A stretch of DNA of 64,000 nt from Flavobacteriales bacterium (lineage in GTDB: Bacteria; Bacteroidota; Bacteroidia; JANQJC01), in contig JANQJC010000096.1 of assembly GCA_028281825.1 (NCBI GenBank), forward strand, positions 1 to 64,000, written 5' to 3'. The first letter of the stretch is position 1, and each line of letters opens with the position of its first letter. Shown in pieces: positions 25,696 to 34,946 of this stretch. A model generated the notes under the pieces. That model ran no database searches, was not told where the DNA came from, and saw nothing but the letters and a program-made list of their open reading frames with translations. The position numbers and the translations under genes were made by a program.

Positions 25696-26919
25696 TTAGA
25701 ATTTGGACTTGGCCATATTCAACAGCAGTCTTTTGAAAAGAGGCCCTTTCCTACCTTTTTTACTTCCATCCCTAATGCTGTCAAAAAACCATCCAGTGTA
25801 TACCGCTGTAAATAGAGCGCATTTATTATGAGTAAACTTTTTACCTGCATGGCGCAATTTAACGAATTCACTGCCATTCTCCTTCATGGCTTTATAGGCA
25901 ACTAATGTATTCTTATAGCTCACCTGTTCGTCTGCCTCGCAATAGCAAAGTAGCATAGGGGCTTCAGGCTTCCAGTCGTAATTGCTATTTGCTTCTAAAG
26001 CTTTCTTTAAAGGGTAGTTAGGGTTATTTAAATATTGTGTAATCAACTCATCCTTTAAAGCATCCTTAGGTATAGAAGGCATCACCCTATTCACATCACC
26101 CATGGAGTGTTCTCCATTAAATAATGGTCTGAGATTATCCCTATATGGTTCTTTAAAAACGGAAAAAATATCCTCAAAAAGTCCATACACCTCGTTGTAC
26201 CCCAATAATAGGTAAGGCAAATATCCAGGATGAGAGTAAGGCTCGAACATTACTTCTCCCTGAACACCCGCTAAGTCATAGGCACCTGACATAGGAGCTG
26301 AAGCCGTAACTTTTATATCATCAAAATTGTGGTCTTGGATGTACTTATGAGTAGCCATAGTTGCATGACCACCTTGTGAATATCCGGTAAGAAATAGCTG
26401 GTCATTTGCTCTAAAACCTATTTCATCATTTAACTCCTTTATGGCCCTTATCATGTCAACTGAAGCAGTAGCTTCGCTTTCAGCATGCTGGTATAGATGA
26501 AACTTCTCACCTTTACCTAAACCCAGATAATCTGGCCAAATCACCGCAAAGCCATCTGTGGCATAACCAGCACAAATTGCTTGTTGGCCCTTTAGTTTGT
26601 GCCTTCTTTCTCTCTCTATTTGGGTGCCGTGATTAAACACCAGAAGAGCTGCTTCTTCCTGCATATCCTTTGGCGCAAAATACCAACCTGAAGCTTTTAC
26701 GCAGGTGCCATCGTGCCAACTGGTATTGTATATTACTTCATAAACATCAAACCCATATTTAACCTTTACAATGAAGTTAGGTACCTTATTCTTTTTCCAT
26801 ACATCTTTCAGGTCTTCTTTTTCGTAAGAAGCAATCAATTTATAACTATCAAGATACACCTGACTAAAAGAAGATAAGCTAAAAGCTAGAAATGCCACCA
26901 AAAGAGAGAAAATACGCAT
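25696..26919 (-). CDS. Secreted alpha/beta hydrolase (lipase/prolyl-oligopeptidase-like)
   Basis: 407 residues from the ATG giving MRIFSLLVAFLAFSLSSFSQ, a clear signal peptide; the frame extends 16 codons upstream without a plausible leader. It contains LLVFNHGTQIERER (oxyanion region), AVIWPDYLGLGKGEKFH, FLTGYSQGGHATMATHK with the nucleophile serine, ADEQVSYKNTLVAYKAMKENG as the acid region, and histidines near RHAGKKFTHNKC. The pattern fits secretory lipase-like or S9-type hydrolases that act on esters in the periplasm. The end is basic. TAACTTTA upstream is a 7/8 match to the -7 element. Confidence 0.82.
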   Translation of the reverse strand: MRIFSLLVAFLAFSLSSFSQVYLDSYKLIASYEKEDLKDVWKKNKVPNFIVKVKYGFDVYEVIYNTSWHDGTCVKASGWYFAPKDMQEEAALLVFNHGTQIERERRHKLKGQQAICAGYATDGFAVIWPDYLGLGKGEKFHLYQHAESEATASVDMIRAIKELNDEIGFRANDQLFLTGYSQGGHATMATHKYIQDHNFDDIKVTASAPMSGAYDLAGVQGEVMFEPYSHPGYLPYLLLGYNEVYGLFEDIFSVFKEPYRDNLRPLFNGEHSMGDVNRVMPSIPKDALKDELITQYLNNPNYPLKKALEANSNYDWKPEAPMLLCYCEADEQVSYKNTLVAYKAMKENGSEFVKLRHAGKKFTHNKCALFTAVYTGWFFDSIRDGSKKGRKGPLFKRLLLNMAKSKF

Positions 26920-27010
26920 CGTTTTGTATTTTTTTGAACAGACGCGTAAAGTTAAGGAATAATGCAACTCAAGAAAAGGCTTTGCTTATGGTTTTTAGGT
27001 TGAAATTGGG

Positions 27011-28009
27011 TTACCACCTAATCAAAGCACTAGCCCAAGTAAAGCCGCTACCAAAGGCTGCCAAACAAACCAAATCGCCGTCTTTAATTTTACCTTCAGC
27101 CCAAGCTTCACTCATTGCAATAGGAATTGATGCTGCAGTAGTGTTGCCATACTTTTGAATATTGCTGTATACTTTTTCGTCTGCTATGCCCAGCCTTTGA
27201 CCAACTGCCGTTGAAATACGCAAATTGGCCTGGTGTGGGATTAGCAGGTCGATATCGTCTACAGTTTTTCTGTTATGCTCGAGTGCCTCATTAATCACTT
27301 CAGGAAATTTAGTTACTGCATGCTTAAATACCATAGAACCATTCATGTAACAATACGTCTTGTCCAAATTGGTCATTTCTTTATAAAGCCTTTCCGGACG
27401 GCTGCTTCCTGGGTCAAGAATAGCCAATTCTTCAGCATAAGTACCATCACTATGTAAGTGTGTGCTCAATACTCCTTTATCTTGTTCCTGAGTAGCTTGC
27501 ACAAGAGCCACTCCAGCACCATCACCAAATATTACTGATACAGCCCTTCCTTCATCACTATAATCCAATACAGATGATTGTATTTCACCACCAACAACTA
27601 GAATAGTTTTGTATTTACCAGCTTTAATGAAGTTATCAGCCGTTTCTAAGGCATAAATAAAACCAGAGCACTGGTTTTTAATGTCCATGCAAGGTATTGT
27701 ACCTAAGCCTAACTCCCTTTGTAAGAGCACTCCACTACCGGGAAAGTAATAGTCAGAGGTGATGGTAGCGAAAATAATCATCTCAATTTCACTTTTGTCT
27801 ACTCCTGCCCTTTCCAGCGCCATTTTTGCAGCTTTGGCAGCCATGTTAGCCACTGTATCTTCTCCTTTTTTAAAGAACCTTCGCTCCTGAATACCTGTTC
27901 TTTCTTTTATCCATTCGTCGCTGGTGTTAATCTTTTTCTCAAGATCAAAGTTAGTTACAACAGTTTCAGGCACATGATGTCCAAGGCCAACTATTTTCGA
28001 ATTAAGCAT
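27011..28009 (-). CDS. fabH: 3-oxoacyl-ACP synthase III (FabH type)
   Basis: 332 residues of a KAS III. The catalytic triad is intact: C114 in IKNQCSGFIYALE, H259 in IPHQANLRIS and N289 in KYGNTTAASIP, equivalent to C112/H244/N274 of E. coli FabH. GDGAGVALV and the final AAFGSGFTWASALIRW are typical. The enzyme condenses an acyl-CoA with malonyl-ACP to begin fatty-acid synthesis, and in Bacteroidota often uses branched primers; substrate cannot be read here. It is not in the usual plsX-fabH operon, so it may be a second copy or an alternative KAS III. It is divergent from the OstA-like gene, with TAACTTTA about 20 bases before the start as a likely -7 element. Confidence 0.9.
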   Translation of the reverse strand: MLNSKIVGLGHHVPETVVTNFDLEKKINTSDEWIKERTGIQERRFFKKGEDTVANMAAKAAKMALERAGVDKSEIEMIIFATITSDYYFPGSGVLLQRELGLGTIPCMDIKNQCSGFIYALETADNFIKAGKYKTILVVGGEIQSSVLDYSDEGRAVSVIFGDGAGVALVQATQEQDKGVLSTHLHSDGTYAEELAILDPGSSRPERLYKEMTNLDKTYCYMNGSMVFKHAVTKFPEVINEALEHNRKTVDDIDLLIPHQANLRISTAVGQRLGIADEKVYSNIQKYGNTTAASIPIAMSEAWAEGKIKDGDLVCLAAFGSGFTWASALIRW

Positions 28010-28072
28010 GGTTATAAAATTATGAGGCGCTAAAGTTAATCATCCAAACAAAAGTTAATGCAATAAATCTGA

Positions 28073-28080
28073 TACTTTTG
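28073..28080 (+). promoter_or_regulatory. Predicted -7 element of the OstA-like gene
   Basis: TACTTTTG, exact TAnnTTTG, 27 bases before the ATG at 28107. Confidence 0.5.
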
Positions 28081-28106
28081 CGCTTGATTGAAGGCAAACA
28101 CCTAAA

Positions 28107-29696
28107 ATGAGAATTGAATACCTAATACTTACTTTAGTTTCTTTGACTGTTCCCATATTGGCCACAGCCCAAAGCGATAAGCCAGAGAAGACTACAAAGG
28201 TAGAACTTTTACATGCTAACAGCCTTGAATATGATGAGAGTATCGCTCCGAAAACCAGGAGACTGATAGGTGATGTTTCCTTCAAGCATGATAATGCTGT
28301 CATGCATTGCGATAGCGCTTACATGTATTCGCTTACTAACAGCCTAGATGCCTTTAGAAATGTACACATCATTGAATCGGATACTGTAAACATTTGGGGT
28401 GATGAGTTAAATTATAATGGCAATACTAAAATGGCAATTATTACTGGTGAGGAAGTGATTTTGGATGATTCAAAAATGAAACTCACCACGGATAGGCTTG
28501 TGTATGATATGAACCAAAAGTTTGGTAAATACACCACAGGTGGAACCATTGTAGACAAAGAAAATATTCTAACCAGCATTTACGGTTACTATTATGAAGA
28601 GAAGAACGAGTTCTTTTTTAAAGATAGTGTGGTACTGAGAAACCCCAAATACACCATTTATGCTGATACTTTGATGTATAACACAACCACTGAAATAGCC
28701 TATTTCTATGGACCCACACGTATTTACAGTGAAGAAAACTTAATCTATTGCGAAACCGGTTGGTACAATACAATTACCGACCAATCAGAGTTTAGCGAGA
28801 ATTCCTTTATGCGGTCTGACAAGCAAGTGATTTGGGGGGATAGCATTTTTTATGACCGAGCTGTTGGATACGGTAATGCTAAGGAAAATGTAATTATTGT
28901 AGACACCGTGCAAGACGTAATAGTATACGGGGACTATGCGGAGTACTTCGAGGAAAGAGAAGTGACTATTGTAACAGGCAATACCTTCATGAAGCAAAAG
29001 TTTGATGAAGATACCCTTTACCTTCATTCAGATACATTGCGAACAGAATTAGATTCTATTGGCAGCGAAAACAGAACACTATTTGCGTACCATAAAGTCA
29101 AAATGTATAAAAGCGATATGCAAGGCATGTGCGACTCTCTGGTATATTCCTATTCAGACTCAACCATAAAAATGTTTACTGCCCCTATCTTATGGACTGA
29201 TAGCAATCAGTTGACAGCAGATACCATTCACATCTTAATAGCCAATGATAAGGTAAACAAGATGCACCTGATTAATACCTCATTTATTACATCACGTGAA
29301 GATAGTACCTATTACAATCAAATAAAAGGAAAGAAGATGGTAGGGCACTTTAAAGATGACAAGTTGCATAAAGTGGATGTGTTCGGGAATGGACAGACGG
29401 TGTATTATGTATCTGAGGAAGGCAGTACCGATGTTGATAACGTAAACACAGCAGCAAGTAGTGACCTAATAATATATGTTGATAGTAATAAGGTAAGTAA
29501 AATCACCTTTATGACACAACCTGATGCTACCCTTTACCCTATTGGCGAAGCTCCAAAGGAAGAACTGATATTGAAAGGCTTTGCATGGCATGGAAAGCAT
29601 AGGCCGTTGAAAATTGAGGACATATTTAAATGGGATGTTATCGAAACCAGGAAATCGAAGACACCTAACAAAAACTTAAAACGTAAAGGAGAATAA
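28107..29696 (+). CDS. OstA/LptA-like periplasmic LPS-transport protein
   Basis: 529 residues with a signal peptide (ILTLVSLTVPILATAQ). The body is a long run of beta-strand units of 18-25 residues, such as RRLIGDVSFKHDNAVMHCDSAYM, NIWGDELNYNG, ILTSIYGYYYEEKNEFFFKD, YTIYADTLMYNTTTEIAYFYG and IVYGDYAEYFEERE, which is the OstA/LptA beta-jellyroll repeat. In E. coli LptA is about 185 residues; Bacteroidota have a larger OstA-like protein of this size. It is expected to carry LPS across the periplasm between LptC and LptD. LptF/G and LptD also occur in this window but in separate operons. The C-terminus is basic and disordered. Confidence 0.85.
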   Translation: MRIEYLILTLVSLTVPILATAQSDKPEKTTKVELLHANSLEYDESIAPKTRRLIGDVSFKHDNAVMHCDSAYMYSLTNSLDAFRNVHIIESDTVNIWGDELNYNGNTKMAIITGEEVILDDSKMKLTTDRLVYDMNQKFGKYTTGGTIVDKENILTSIYGYYYEEKNEFFFKDSVVLRNPKYTIYADTLMYNTTTEIAYFYGPTRIYSEENLIYCETGWYNTITDQSEFSENSFMRSDKQVIWGDSIFYDRAVGYGNAKENVIIVDTVQDVIVYGDYAEYFEEREVTIVTGNTFMKQKFDEDTLYLHSDTLRTELDSIGSENRTLFAYHKVKMYKSDMQGMCDSLVYSYSDSTIKMFTAPILWTDSNQLTADTIHILIANDKVNKMHLINTSFITSREDSTYYNQIKGKKMVGHFKDDKLHKVDVFGNGQTVYYVSEEGSTDVDNVNTAASSDLIIYVDSNKVSKITFMTQPDATLYPIGEAPKEELILKGFAWHGKHRPLKIEDIFKWDVIETRKSKTPNKNLKRKGE

Positions 29697-29765
29697 GTCC
29701 TTCTGCTAGTCCTAATTTTTCTTTTACTTTGGTCGATAGGTAATCACTTTAAAATAAACCAAACT

Positions 29766-30923
29766 TTGAGCTCAATCAAAATAAGAACTGAAAAAAGAAC
29801 CGCAGAAATAGCTTGGTTTGGCGACCTCTGTGGTGGTGATACCCAATACCTAGGCGTGTTGGATAACGAGCGTCGTAGCAATTTCAATCACTGCAAGAAT
29901 ATTCTACTTAATGCAGACAATCACGGCTTTAATAATATCCTTTTGCCTTCATCATACATCGTTGGGCAAGACCCATTCACTTTTGCTGGCGCTATAGCTC
30001 CTTTTACTAAGAACATTTCTTTACTGGTGGCACATAGGTTTGGAGAATTGCATCCACCAATGTTGGCTCGAACTATCAGTACACTTGATCATATATTGGA
30101 AGGGCGTTTTATCTTGAATGTTATTAGCTCAGACCTACCAGGATACAAAGAAGATGGAGCGCTTAGGTATCAACGCACCAGAGAAATTATTGAAATACTA
30201 AAGCAAGCCTGGACGCAAGAACGCATTCAATTTAAAGGCGACCTGTATGAGTTTGATATGCCTACTGACCCAGTGAAACCTTATCAACAGAATGGCGGGC
30301 CACTATTGTATTTCGGAGGCTTTTCCCCTCCTGCCCGTGATGTATGTGCACAATATTGTGACACCTTCCTTATGTGGCCAGATACTGAAGAAGGCTTACA
30401 AAAAACTATGGAAGATATGTCAGCTAAAGCAACGGCCTATGACAGGGTTTTAGATTATGGTTTAAGAGTTCATGTCATTGTTCGTGAGGATGAAAACGAA
30501 GCACACAAATACACGAACCTTTTAATGTCCAAATTAGACGCAGAGCAAGGTGAGCAAATCAAAAATCGCTCACAGGATGCAAAAAATATGGGAGTGTTGC
30601 AGCAAAACACCTTGCGTGATTCTGCCAATAAGGAAGGATATGCAGAGCCCATGCTATGGACAGGTATTGGTCGCGCCCGCTCAGGATGTGGTGCAGCGAT
30701 AGTTGGCACACCTGACCAGATAATTACTAAACTCAATCGCTATATAGATATGGGTATCCGTTCTTTTATTTTATCTGGCTATCCCTTAATTGAAGAATGT
30801 GACTTGTTTGCTAAATATGTATTGCCTGAATTACCCAACGAGAAACTAGCTAAATTACAAGGTCGGTTGCCTGAAACAGAACCGGCAACACCACTTACAA
30901 CTGCACCACTAAAAGTTCAATAA
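29766..30923 (+). CDS. LLM-class flavin monooxygenase, alkanesulfonate monooxygenase (SsuD)-like
   Basis: 385 residues, close to SsuD length. The only plausible start is TTG at 29766; no ATG occurs before residue 100. The TIM-barrel luciferase-like features are IAWFGDLCGGDTQYLG, NNILLPSSYIVGQDPFTFAG, LVAHRFGELHPPMLARTIST, GRFILNVISSDLPGYKEDG and the flavin-phosphate region PLLYFGGFSPPARDVC, in the order seen in SsuD/MsuD desulfonases, which use FMNH2 and O2 to release sulfite from sulfonates. No flavin reductase gene is adjacent. It is first in a tight operon with an aldo/keto reductase (4-base gap) and an Na+/solute symporter (9-base gap). Substrate is inferred only. Confidence 0.87.
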   Translation: MSSIKIRTEKRTAEIAWFGDLCGGDTQYLGVLDNERRSNFNHCKNILLNADNHGFNNILLPSSYIVGQDPFTFAGAIAPFTKNISLLVAHRFGELHPPMLARTISTLDHILEGRFILNVISSDLPGYKEDGALRYQRTREIIEILKQAWTQERIQFKGDLYEFDMPTDPVKPYQQNGGPLLYFGGFSPPARDVCAQYCDTFLMWPDTEEGLQKTMEDMSAKATAYDRVLDYGLRVHVIVREDENEAHKYTNLLMSKLDAEQGEQIKNRSQDAKNMGVLQQNTLRDSANKEGYAEPMLWTGIGRARSGCGAAIVGTPDQIITKLNRYIDMGIRSFILSGYPLIEECDLFAKYVLPELPNEKLAKLQGRLPETEPATPLTTAPLKVQ

Positions 30924-30927
30924 AACC

Positions 30928-31818
30928 GTGAAACAAATAAGTCTACAAAGCAACTTTTCTTTGTCCCAAATTGTATATGGTGTTTGGAGATGGGATAATA
31001 AAAAACAATCAGAGAGTGATGTACAACAAATAATTGAAGCTTGTCTTGAGTTTGGCATAGATAGTTTTGACCATGCTGATATATATAATGATTACAGAAA
31101 CGAGGCTTTCTTTGGAAAGGTTTTAAAGCAAAACCCTTCCTTAAGGTCTCAATTGAAAATAATAACCAAGTGCGGTATCCAATTATTGAGCAACAACAAA
31201 CCCACCACCTATGTAAAGCATTACAATTATAGTTCAGAGCATATTCAAATGTCTGTAGACAATTCGCTACGCAATCTGAATACCGATTACGTGGATGTAT
31301 TATTGTTTCACCGCCCTAGTCCATTGATGAATGTGGATGAAGCAGCAAAAATGCTTGAGACTGTCGTGAATATGGGTAAAGTAAAGTATGTGGGTGTTTC
31401 TAATTTTACTCCAACCCAATTCAGCTTACTACAATCGCGATTGAATATTCCATTAATAACTAACCAAATTGAATTGAGTCTGCTACATCATCAACCATTA
31501 ATTGATGGCAGTATTGATTTTCTTTATGAGAAAAATCTCAAACCTATGATATGGAGCCCTTTGGGTGGTGGCAGGTTATTTGATGGTTCACACTCCATGC
31601 TGAGCAAGGAATTTGAGAAGTTAAATGATAAGTATAATACTACTACTGATGTTTTAGCATTAGCTTGGTTATTGAGACACCCAGCAGGGTTAATTCCCGT
31701 TATTGGCACTAATAAGACCGAAAGAATAAAGGCTGCATTGTCGGCAGTGGATATAAATTTGGAATTACAAGATTGGTTTGTGCTGTACGAAGCTGCCTTG
31801 GGGCAAGAGGTTCCATAA
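30928..31818 (+). CDS. Aldo/keto reductase, YdhF-like
   Basis: 296 residues, GTG start. The AKR catalytic tetrad is complete: D51 and Y56 (in FDHADIYNDY), K81 (TKCGI) and H128 (LLFHRPSP). The TIM barrel continues through KYVGVSNFTPTQFSLLQ, TNQIELSLLHHQP, MIWSPLGGGRLF and the NADPH-binding IPVIGTNKTERIKAAL. Overall it resembles E. coli YdhF throughout. It should reduce an aldehyde or ketone with NADPH. Co-transcribed 4 bases after the SsuD-like monooxygenase, it may reduce the aldehyde that such an enzyme makes when it removes sulfite, as in the sulfoquinovose monooxygenase pathway; this is inference. Confidence 0.9.
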   Translation: MKQISLQSNFSLSQIVYGVWRWDNKKQSESDVQQIIEACLEFGIDSFDHADIYNDYRNEAFFGKVLKQNPSLRSQLKIITKCGIQLLSNNKPTTYVKHYNYSSEHIQMSVDNSLRNLNTDYVDVLLFHRPSPLMNVDEAAKMLETVVNMGKVKYVGVSNFTPTQFSLLQSRLNIPLITNQIELSLLHHQPLIDGSIDFLYEKNLKPMIWSPLGGGRLFDGSHSMLSKEFEKLNDKYNTTTDVLALAWLLRHPAGLIPVIGTNKTERIKAALSAVDINLELQDWFVLYEAALGQEVP

Positions 31819-31827
31819 AACCAAAGA

Positions 31828-33624
31828 ATGAGCAAACTTTCCCTCTCTTCTCTTGACCTTATTATAATGGTCAGCCTCATTGCCTTTCAGGTAGGTGTTG
31901 GTGTATATATCAGCCTAAAGGGCAAAGACAGCGATGATTATTTCATGGCGGGCCGAACTCTAAAATGGTGGGCTGTAGGTGGTTCTGTATTTAGCACTAA
32001 TGTAAGTGCTACTCACTTGATTGGTATGCTGGGTATTGGGTACTCAGTTGGCTTTGCCCAAAGCCATTACGAGATATTAGCCATTTTTGCGATACTGCTA
32101 CTGGCATACATTTTTGTGCCCATCTATCGAAACATGAGAATATTTACGCTTTCCCAGTTTTTGGAGAAACGTTTTGGTGAACATTCCAGGTTAGTTTATG
32201 CCATCCTTATGCTATTGATGATATTGGTGCAATTGATTGCTAACTTTTACATAGGTGCCCGCGCTATTTCTCTCATTACAAGCGGTACTGACTATTCTAT
32301 TGGTTATCCTATGGCATTATTGCTTCTCACTGTAATTACATGCAGTTATACCTTTTTTGGTGGTTTAAAAGCGGTTGTCTTTACTGATACCATACAAGCT
32401 ATATTTATTGTAGGTGTAGCTGTTTTGCTGTCATGGTTCACTTTTTCCCAACCAGAGATTAATGGCTTTGCAGGCTTATTGCAATTGGAAGAACAATTGC
32501 CCAACGCAGAGCAAAAAATGAGATTATTCTTACCATCAGACCACGATTCCCTCCCATTTAGTGGCGTATTTACTGGCTTAATGCTTTTACATTGCTTCTA
32601 TTGGATAACCAATCAATTCTTGGTTCAGAGAGTAATAGCTGCAAAAACAGACAAGGATGCCAAGATAGGTGTAATGTTCGCTGGTTTTTTGAAATTGGGA
32701 ATTCCTTTTGTAAGTATCGCAACAGGTATTGCAGCTGCCCATTATTTCAGAGCTACCAATTTTGGTGATAATGTTTTGCCTGATGATGCTTTTATGCATT
32801 TAGTAAATGCAGTTGTTCCTGTAGGTTATGGCTTAGTGGGACTGATATTCTCGGGCGTGGCAGCATCTACCTTTTCCTCTCTTGACTCCATGATGAATTC
32901 AGCAACCACAATTTTTAGTATTGATATCTACAAGAAATACTTGCATACAGATGTTAGTGATAAAGCATTAGTGCGGGTGGGTAGAATAACTATTGGTGTA
33001 TTAGCTATAACATCGGCAAGTTTGGCTTGGTTAACTTATAACCCTGCAGGTGCTGGCAATTTCTTCTTGAAAATGTCTTCCCACGGGTCTTACTTTACAC
33101 CTGGAGTTATTGTTGTATTCTTTGCTGCTGTACTTATAAAGAATATACCTCCAAAAGCAGCGTTTCTGGCTATGATAAGCGCACCATTCTCTGCTTTTGG
33201 CTCTGAATATCTTTATGAAATGATGGTAGTGCATTCTCCAGTCTTACAAGAATTATTTGGTACGAAGCTTAATTTCTTACACCGGGTTGCCATCACATTT
33301 GTCTCGTCTGGCTTGGTTATGTTTACAGTGAAGTGGCTTTCACTAGGTGGAAAAAATGAGGCTATGCTTTCAATCAACAGCTTAAAGCTTTATTTCAAGA
33401 CAATAGCCTTGTTCTTTATCATTCAATTGGTTGGTATTGCAATTGTTGCCTCTGATATTATTGATACTTCTGGTATTTCTATTCCAATCGCAATAGTATC
33501 GGGGTTACTATTCTTAGTGAGATTTTCAGAAAAAGATAAAATCCAACTCACCTTTGCCTTACAAAGGGTACTATCAGTATTTTTAGTAGGAATAACGGTA
33601 TGGATATTATACCGCTTTTGGTAG
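31828..33624 (+). CDS. Sodium/solute symporter (SSS family)
   Basis: 598 residues with about 14 membrane segments, the size of SGLT-type members. SSS hallmarks: DYFMAGRTLKWWAVGGSVFSTNVSATHLIGM in TM1-2 (read from residue ~35), VQLIANFYIGARAIS, TVITCSYTFFGGLKAVVFTD, an FSGVAASTFSSLDSMMNSATTIFSIDIYKK Na2-site region and a FFLKMSSHGSYFTPG segment. Such transporters import sugars, inositol or organic anions with Na+. The closest feel is the sugar/inositol branch, but the substrate is not determinable. It is the last gene of the monooxygenase operon and likely imports its substrate. Its stop is 2 bases from the convergent gene's stop. Confidence 0.88.
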   Translation: MSKLSLSSLDLIIMVSLIAFQVGVGVYISLKGKDSDDYFMAGRTLKWWAVGGSVFSTNVSATHLIGMLGIGYSVGFAQSHYEILAIFAILLLAYIFVPIYRNMRIFTLSQFLEKRFGEHSRLVYAILMLLMILVQLIANFYIGARAISLITSGTDYSIGYPMALLLLTVITCSYTFFGGLKAVVFTDTIQAIFIVGVAVLLSWFTFSQPEINGFAGLLQLEEQLPNAEQKMRLFLPSDHDSLPFSGVFTGLMLLHCFYWITNQFLVQRVIAAKTDKDAKIGVMFAGFLKLGIPFVSIATGIAAAHYFRATNFGDNVLPDDAFMHLVNAVVPVGYGLVGLIFSGVAASTFSSLDSMMNSATTIFSIDIYKKYLHTDVSDKALVRVGRITIGVLAITSASLAWLTYNPAGAGNFFLKMSSHGSYFTPGVIVVFFAAVLIKNIPPKAAFLAMISAPFSAFGSEYLYEMMVVHSPVLQELFGTKLNFLHRVAITFVSSGLVMFTVKWLSLGGKNEAMLSINSLKLYFKTIALFFIIQLVGIAIVASDIIDTSGISIPIAIVSGLLFLVRFSEKDKIQLTFALQRVLSVFLVGITVWILYRFW

Positions 33625-33626
33625 GC

Positions 33627-34109
33627 TTAGTTAGCGTATTGTAGTATCCAGCTATCTTTTAGAGGGACTTGCCACTTTGCTTCAAACTCCGCCTTGTCTC
33701 TCACCATATTATTAAATACAATGGTGCTGTCAGTAATCAGAGAGTGCTCTAATAATTTGGTAATACCATCCAAACGACAGGTATTCACCCTATCGCCGTC
33801 CCAATAGGCAACCTGCATCCTATTTAGCAGGTCAATATCATACCGAGTTTGCAGGTCACGGATAAATCCAACTGACTTATCAATAGAACAGCCGCTTGCT
33901 TCAGCTTGTTGCTCATCTACCATTACAACTACAAAACGCTTGTGAAATACAGAGATATGGGCTTTTAAATCATTACCATGAGAAGCCCAACTATCGGCAA
34001 AATGCTCAGCCAGAAAGTTGATTTCATTTACTTCTCTATCTTCAAACTCCCTGCTACTTTGGTAAATCCAAACACGAGAATTAAGCGGCATATTTTGATA
34101 ACTGTACAT
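33627..34109 (-). CDS. Conserved Bacteroidota protein often misannotated as ABC transporter ATPase
   Basis: 160 residues, no signal peptide. SRVWIYQSSREFEDREVNEINFL, AEHFADSWASHGNDLKAHISVFHKRFVVVMVDE, ASGCSIDKSVGFIRDLQ and the terminal KDSWILQYAN are the hallmarks of a small conserved family in Bacteroidota. Database entries often call it 'ABC transporter ATPase', but there is no Walker A, Walker B or signature motif, so that name is unsupported. It lies 29 bases after the HdrB-like gene on the same strand and probably ends that operon. Function unknown. Confidence 0.8.
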   Translation of the reverse strand: MYSYQNMPLNSRVWIYQSSREFEDREVNEINFLAEHFADSWASHGNDLKAHISVFHKRFVVVMVDEQQAEASGCSIDKSVGFIRDLQTRYDIDLLNRMQVAYWDGDRVNTCRLDGITKLLEHSLITDSTIVFNNMVRDKAEFEAKWQVPLKDSWILQYAN

Positions 34110-34138
34110 GGCTGATTATTAAATCTATCTATACAAAG

Positions 34139-34930
34139 TTACAAATCATTTGCATTAGCTATCAACTCAGCTACATCATAAACTTTTACATTTTCTTCCT
34201 GCTCTTTCAGCTTTACACCATCTGTCATCATGGTATTGCAGAATGGACAAGCAGTTGCTACCACATTGGGAGATAATTCAAGGGCTTCTTCTGCCCTTTC
34301 AATATTCACTTCCTTATCTCCTTCTTCAGCCTCTTTGAACATTTGAGCGCCGCCTGCGCCACAACATAAGCCATTAGCCCGTGAACGCTTCATTTCAGCT
34401 AGTTCTACATCCAATTTCTCAATAACACTTCTAGGAGCTTCATATTCGTCATTAGCGCGGCCTAAGTAACAGGCATCATGATAAGTTATCTTTTTACCCT
34501 TAAAAGCACCACCTTCCACTTTCAGCTTACCCGTATCAATCAGTTGTTGGATTAACTGGGTATGGTGGATAACCTCATAGTTACCACCTAAGTCAGGGTA
34601 TTCGTTCTTTAGTGTATTAAAACAGTGAGGACAGCCTGTGACTATCTTCTTTACTTCATAGCCATTCAATACCTGTATATTCTGAAATGCCTGCATTTGA
34701 AAAAGGAACTCATTACCTGCTCTTTTGGCTGGGTCACCAGTACATCCTTCTTCTGTGCCTAATACAGCGAAGCTCATATCCACGTGATTCAATATTCTCA
34801 CTATGGCCTTGGTTATTTTTTTAGCCCTATCATCAAAACTGCCAGCGCAACCTACCCAAAATAGTATTTCAGGGGTTTCTCCCGCCGCCATGCAGTCGGC
34901 CATGGTTTTTATTTTCAAAGGTTCTGACAT
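34139..34930 (-). CDS. (Fe-S)-binding protein with cysteine-rich CCG domains, HdrB/GlpC-like
   Basis: 263 residues from the ATG giving MSEPLKIKTMADCMAAGE; an upstream extension would overlap the previous gene. Two cysteine-rich CCG domains are seen: VGCAGSFDDRA ... TGCPHCFNTL ... YHDACYLGR, and LCCGAGGAQMF ... ACPFCNTMM, as in heterodisulfide reductase HdrB, where they bind a noncubane Fe-S cluster at the site of disulfide chemistry. It is cytoplasmic. The gene starts 16 bases after the HdrD-like membrane Fe-S protein, with which it likely forms a two-subunit quinone-linked redox enzyme; the electron acceptor is unknown since Bacteroidota lack CoM/CoB. Confidence 0.88.
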   Translation of the reverse strand: MSEPLKIKTMADCMAAGETPEILFWVGCAGSFDDRAKKITKAIVRILNHVDMSFAVLGTEEGCTGDPAKRAGNEFLFQMQAFQNIQVLNGYEVKKIVTGCPHCFNTLKNEYPDLGGNYEVIHHTQLIQQLIDTGKLKVEGGAFKGKKITYHDACYLGRANDEYEAPRSVIEKLDVELAEMKRSRANGLCCGAGGAQMFKEAEEGDKEVNIERAEEALELSPNVVATACPFCNTMMTDGVKLKEQEENVKVYDVAELIANANDL

Positions 34931-34946
34931 ATCCCTAATCTCTTTA

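Noticed and set aside
33627-34109. 'ABC transporter ATPase' function for the 160-residue protein
   Set aside because: No Walker A, Walker B or signature motif is present.
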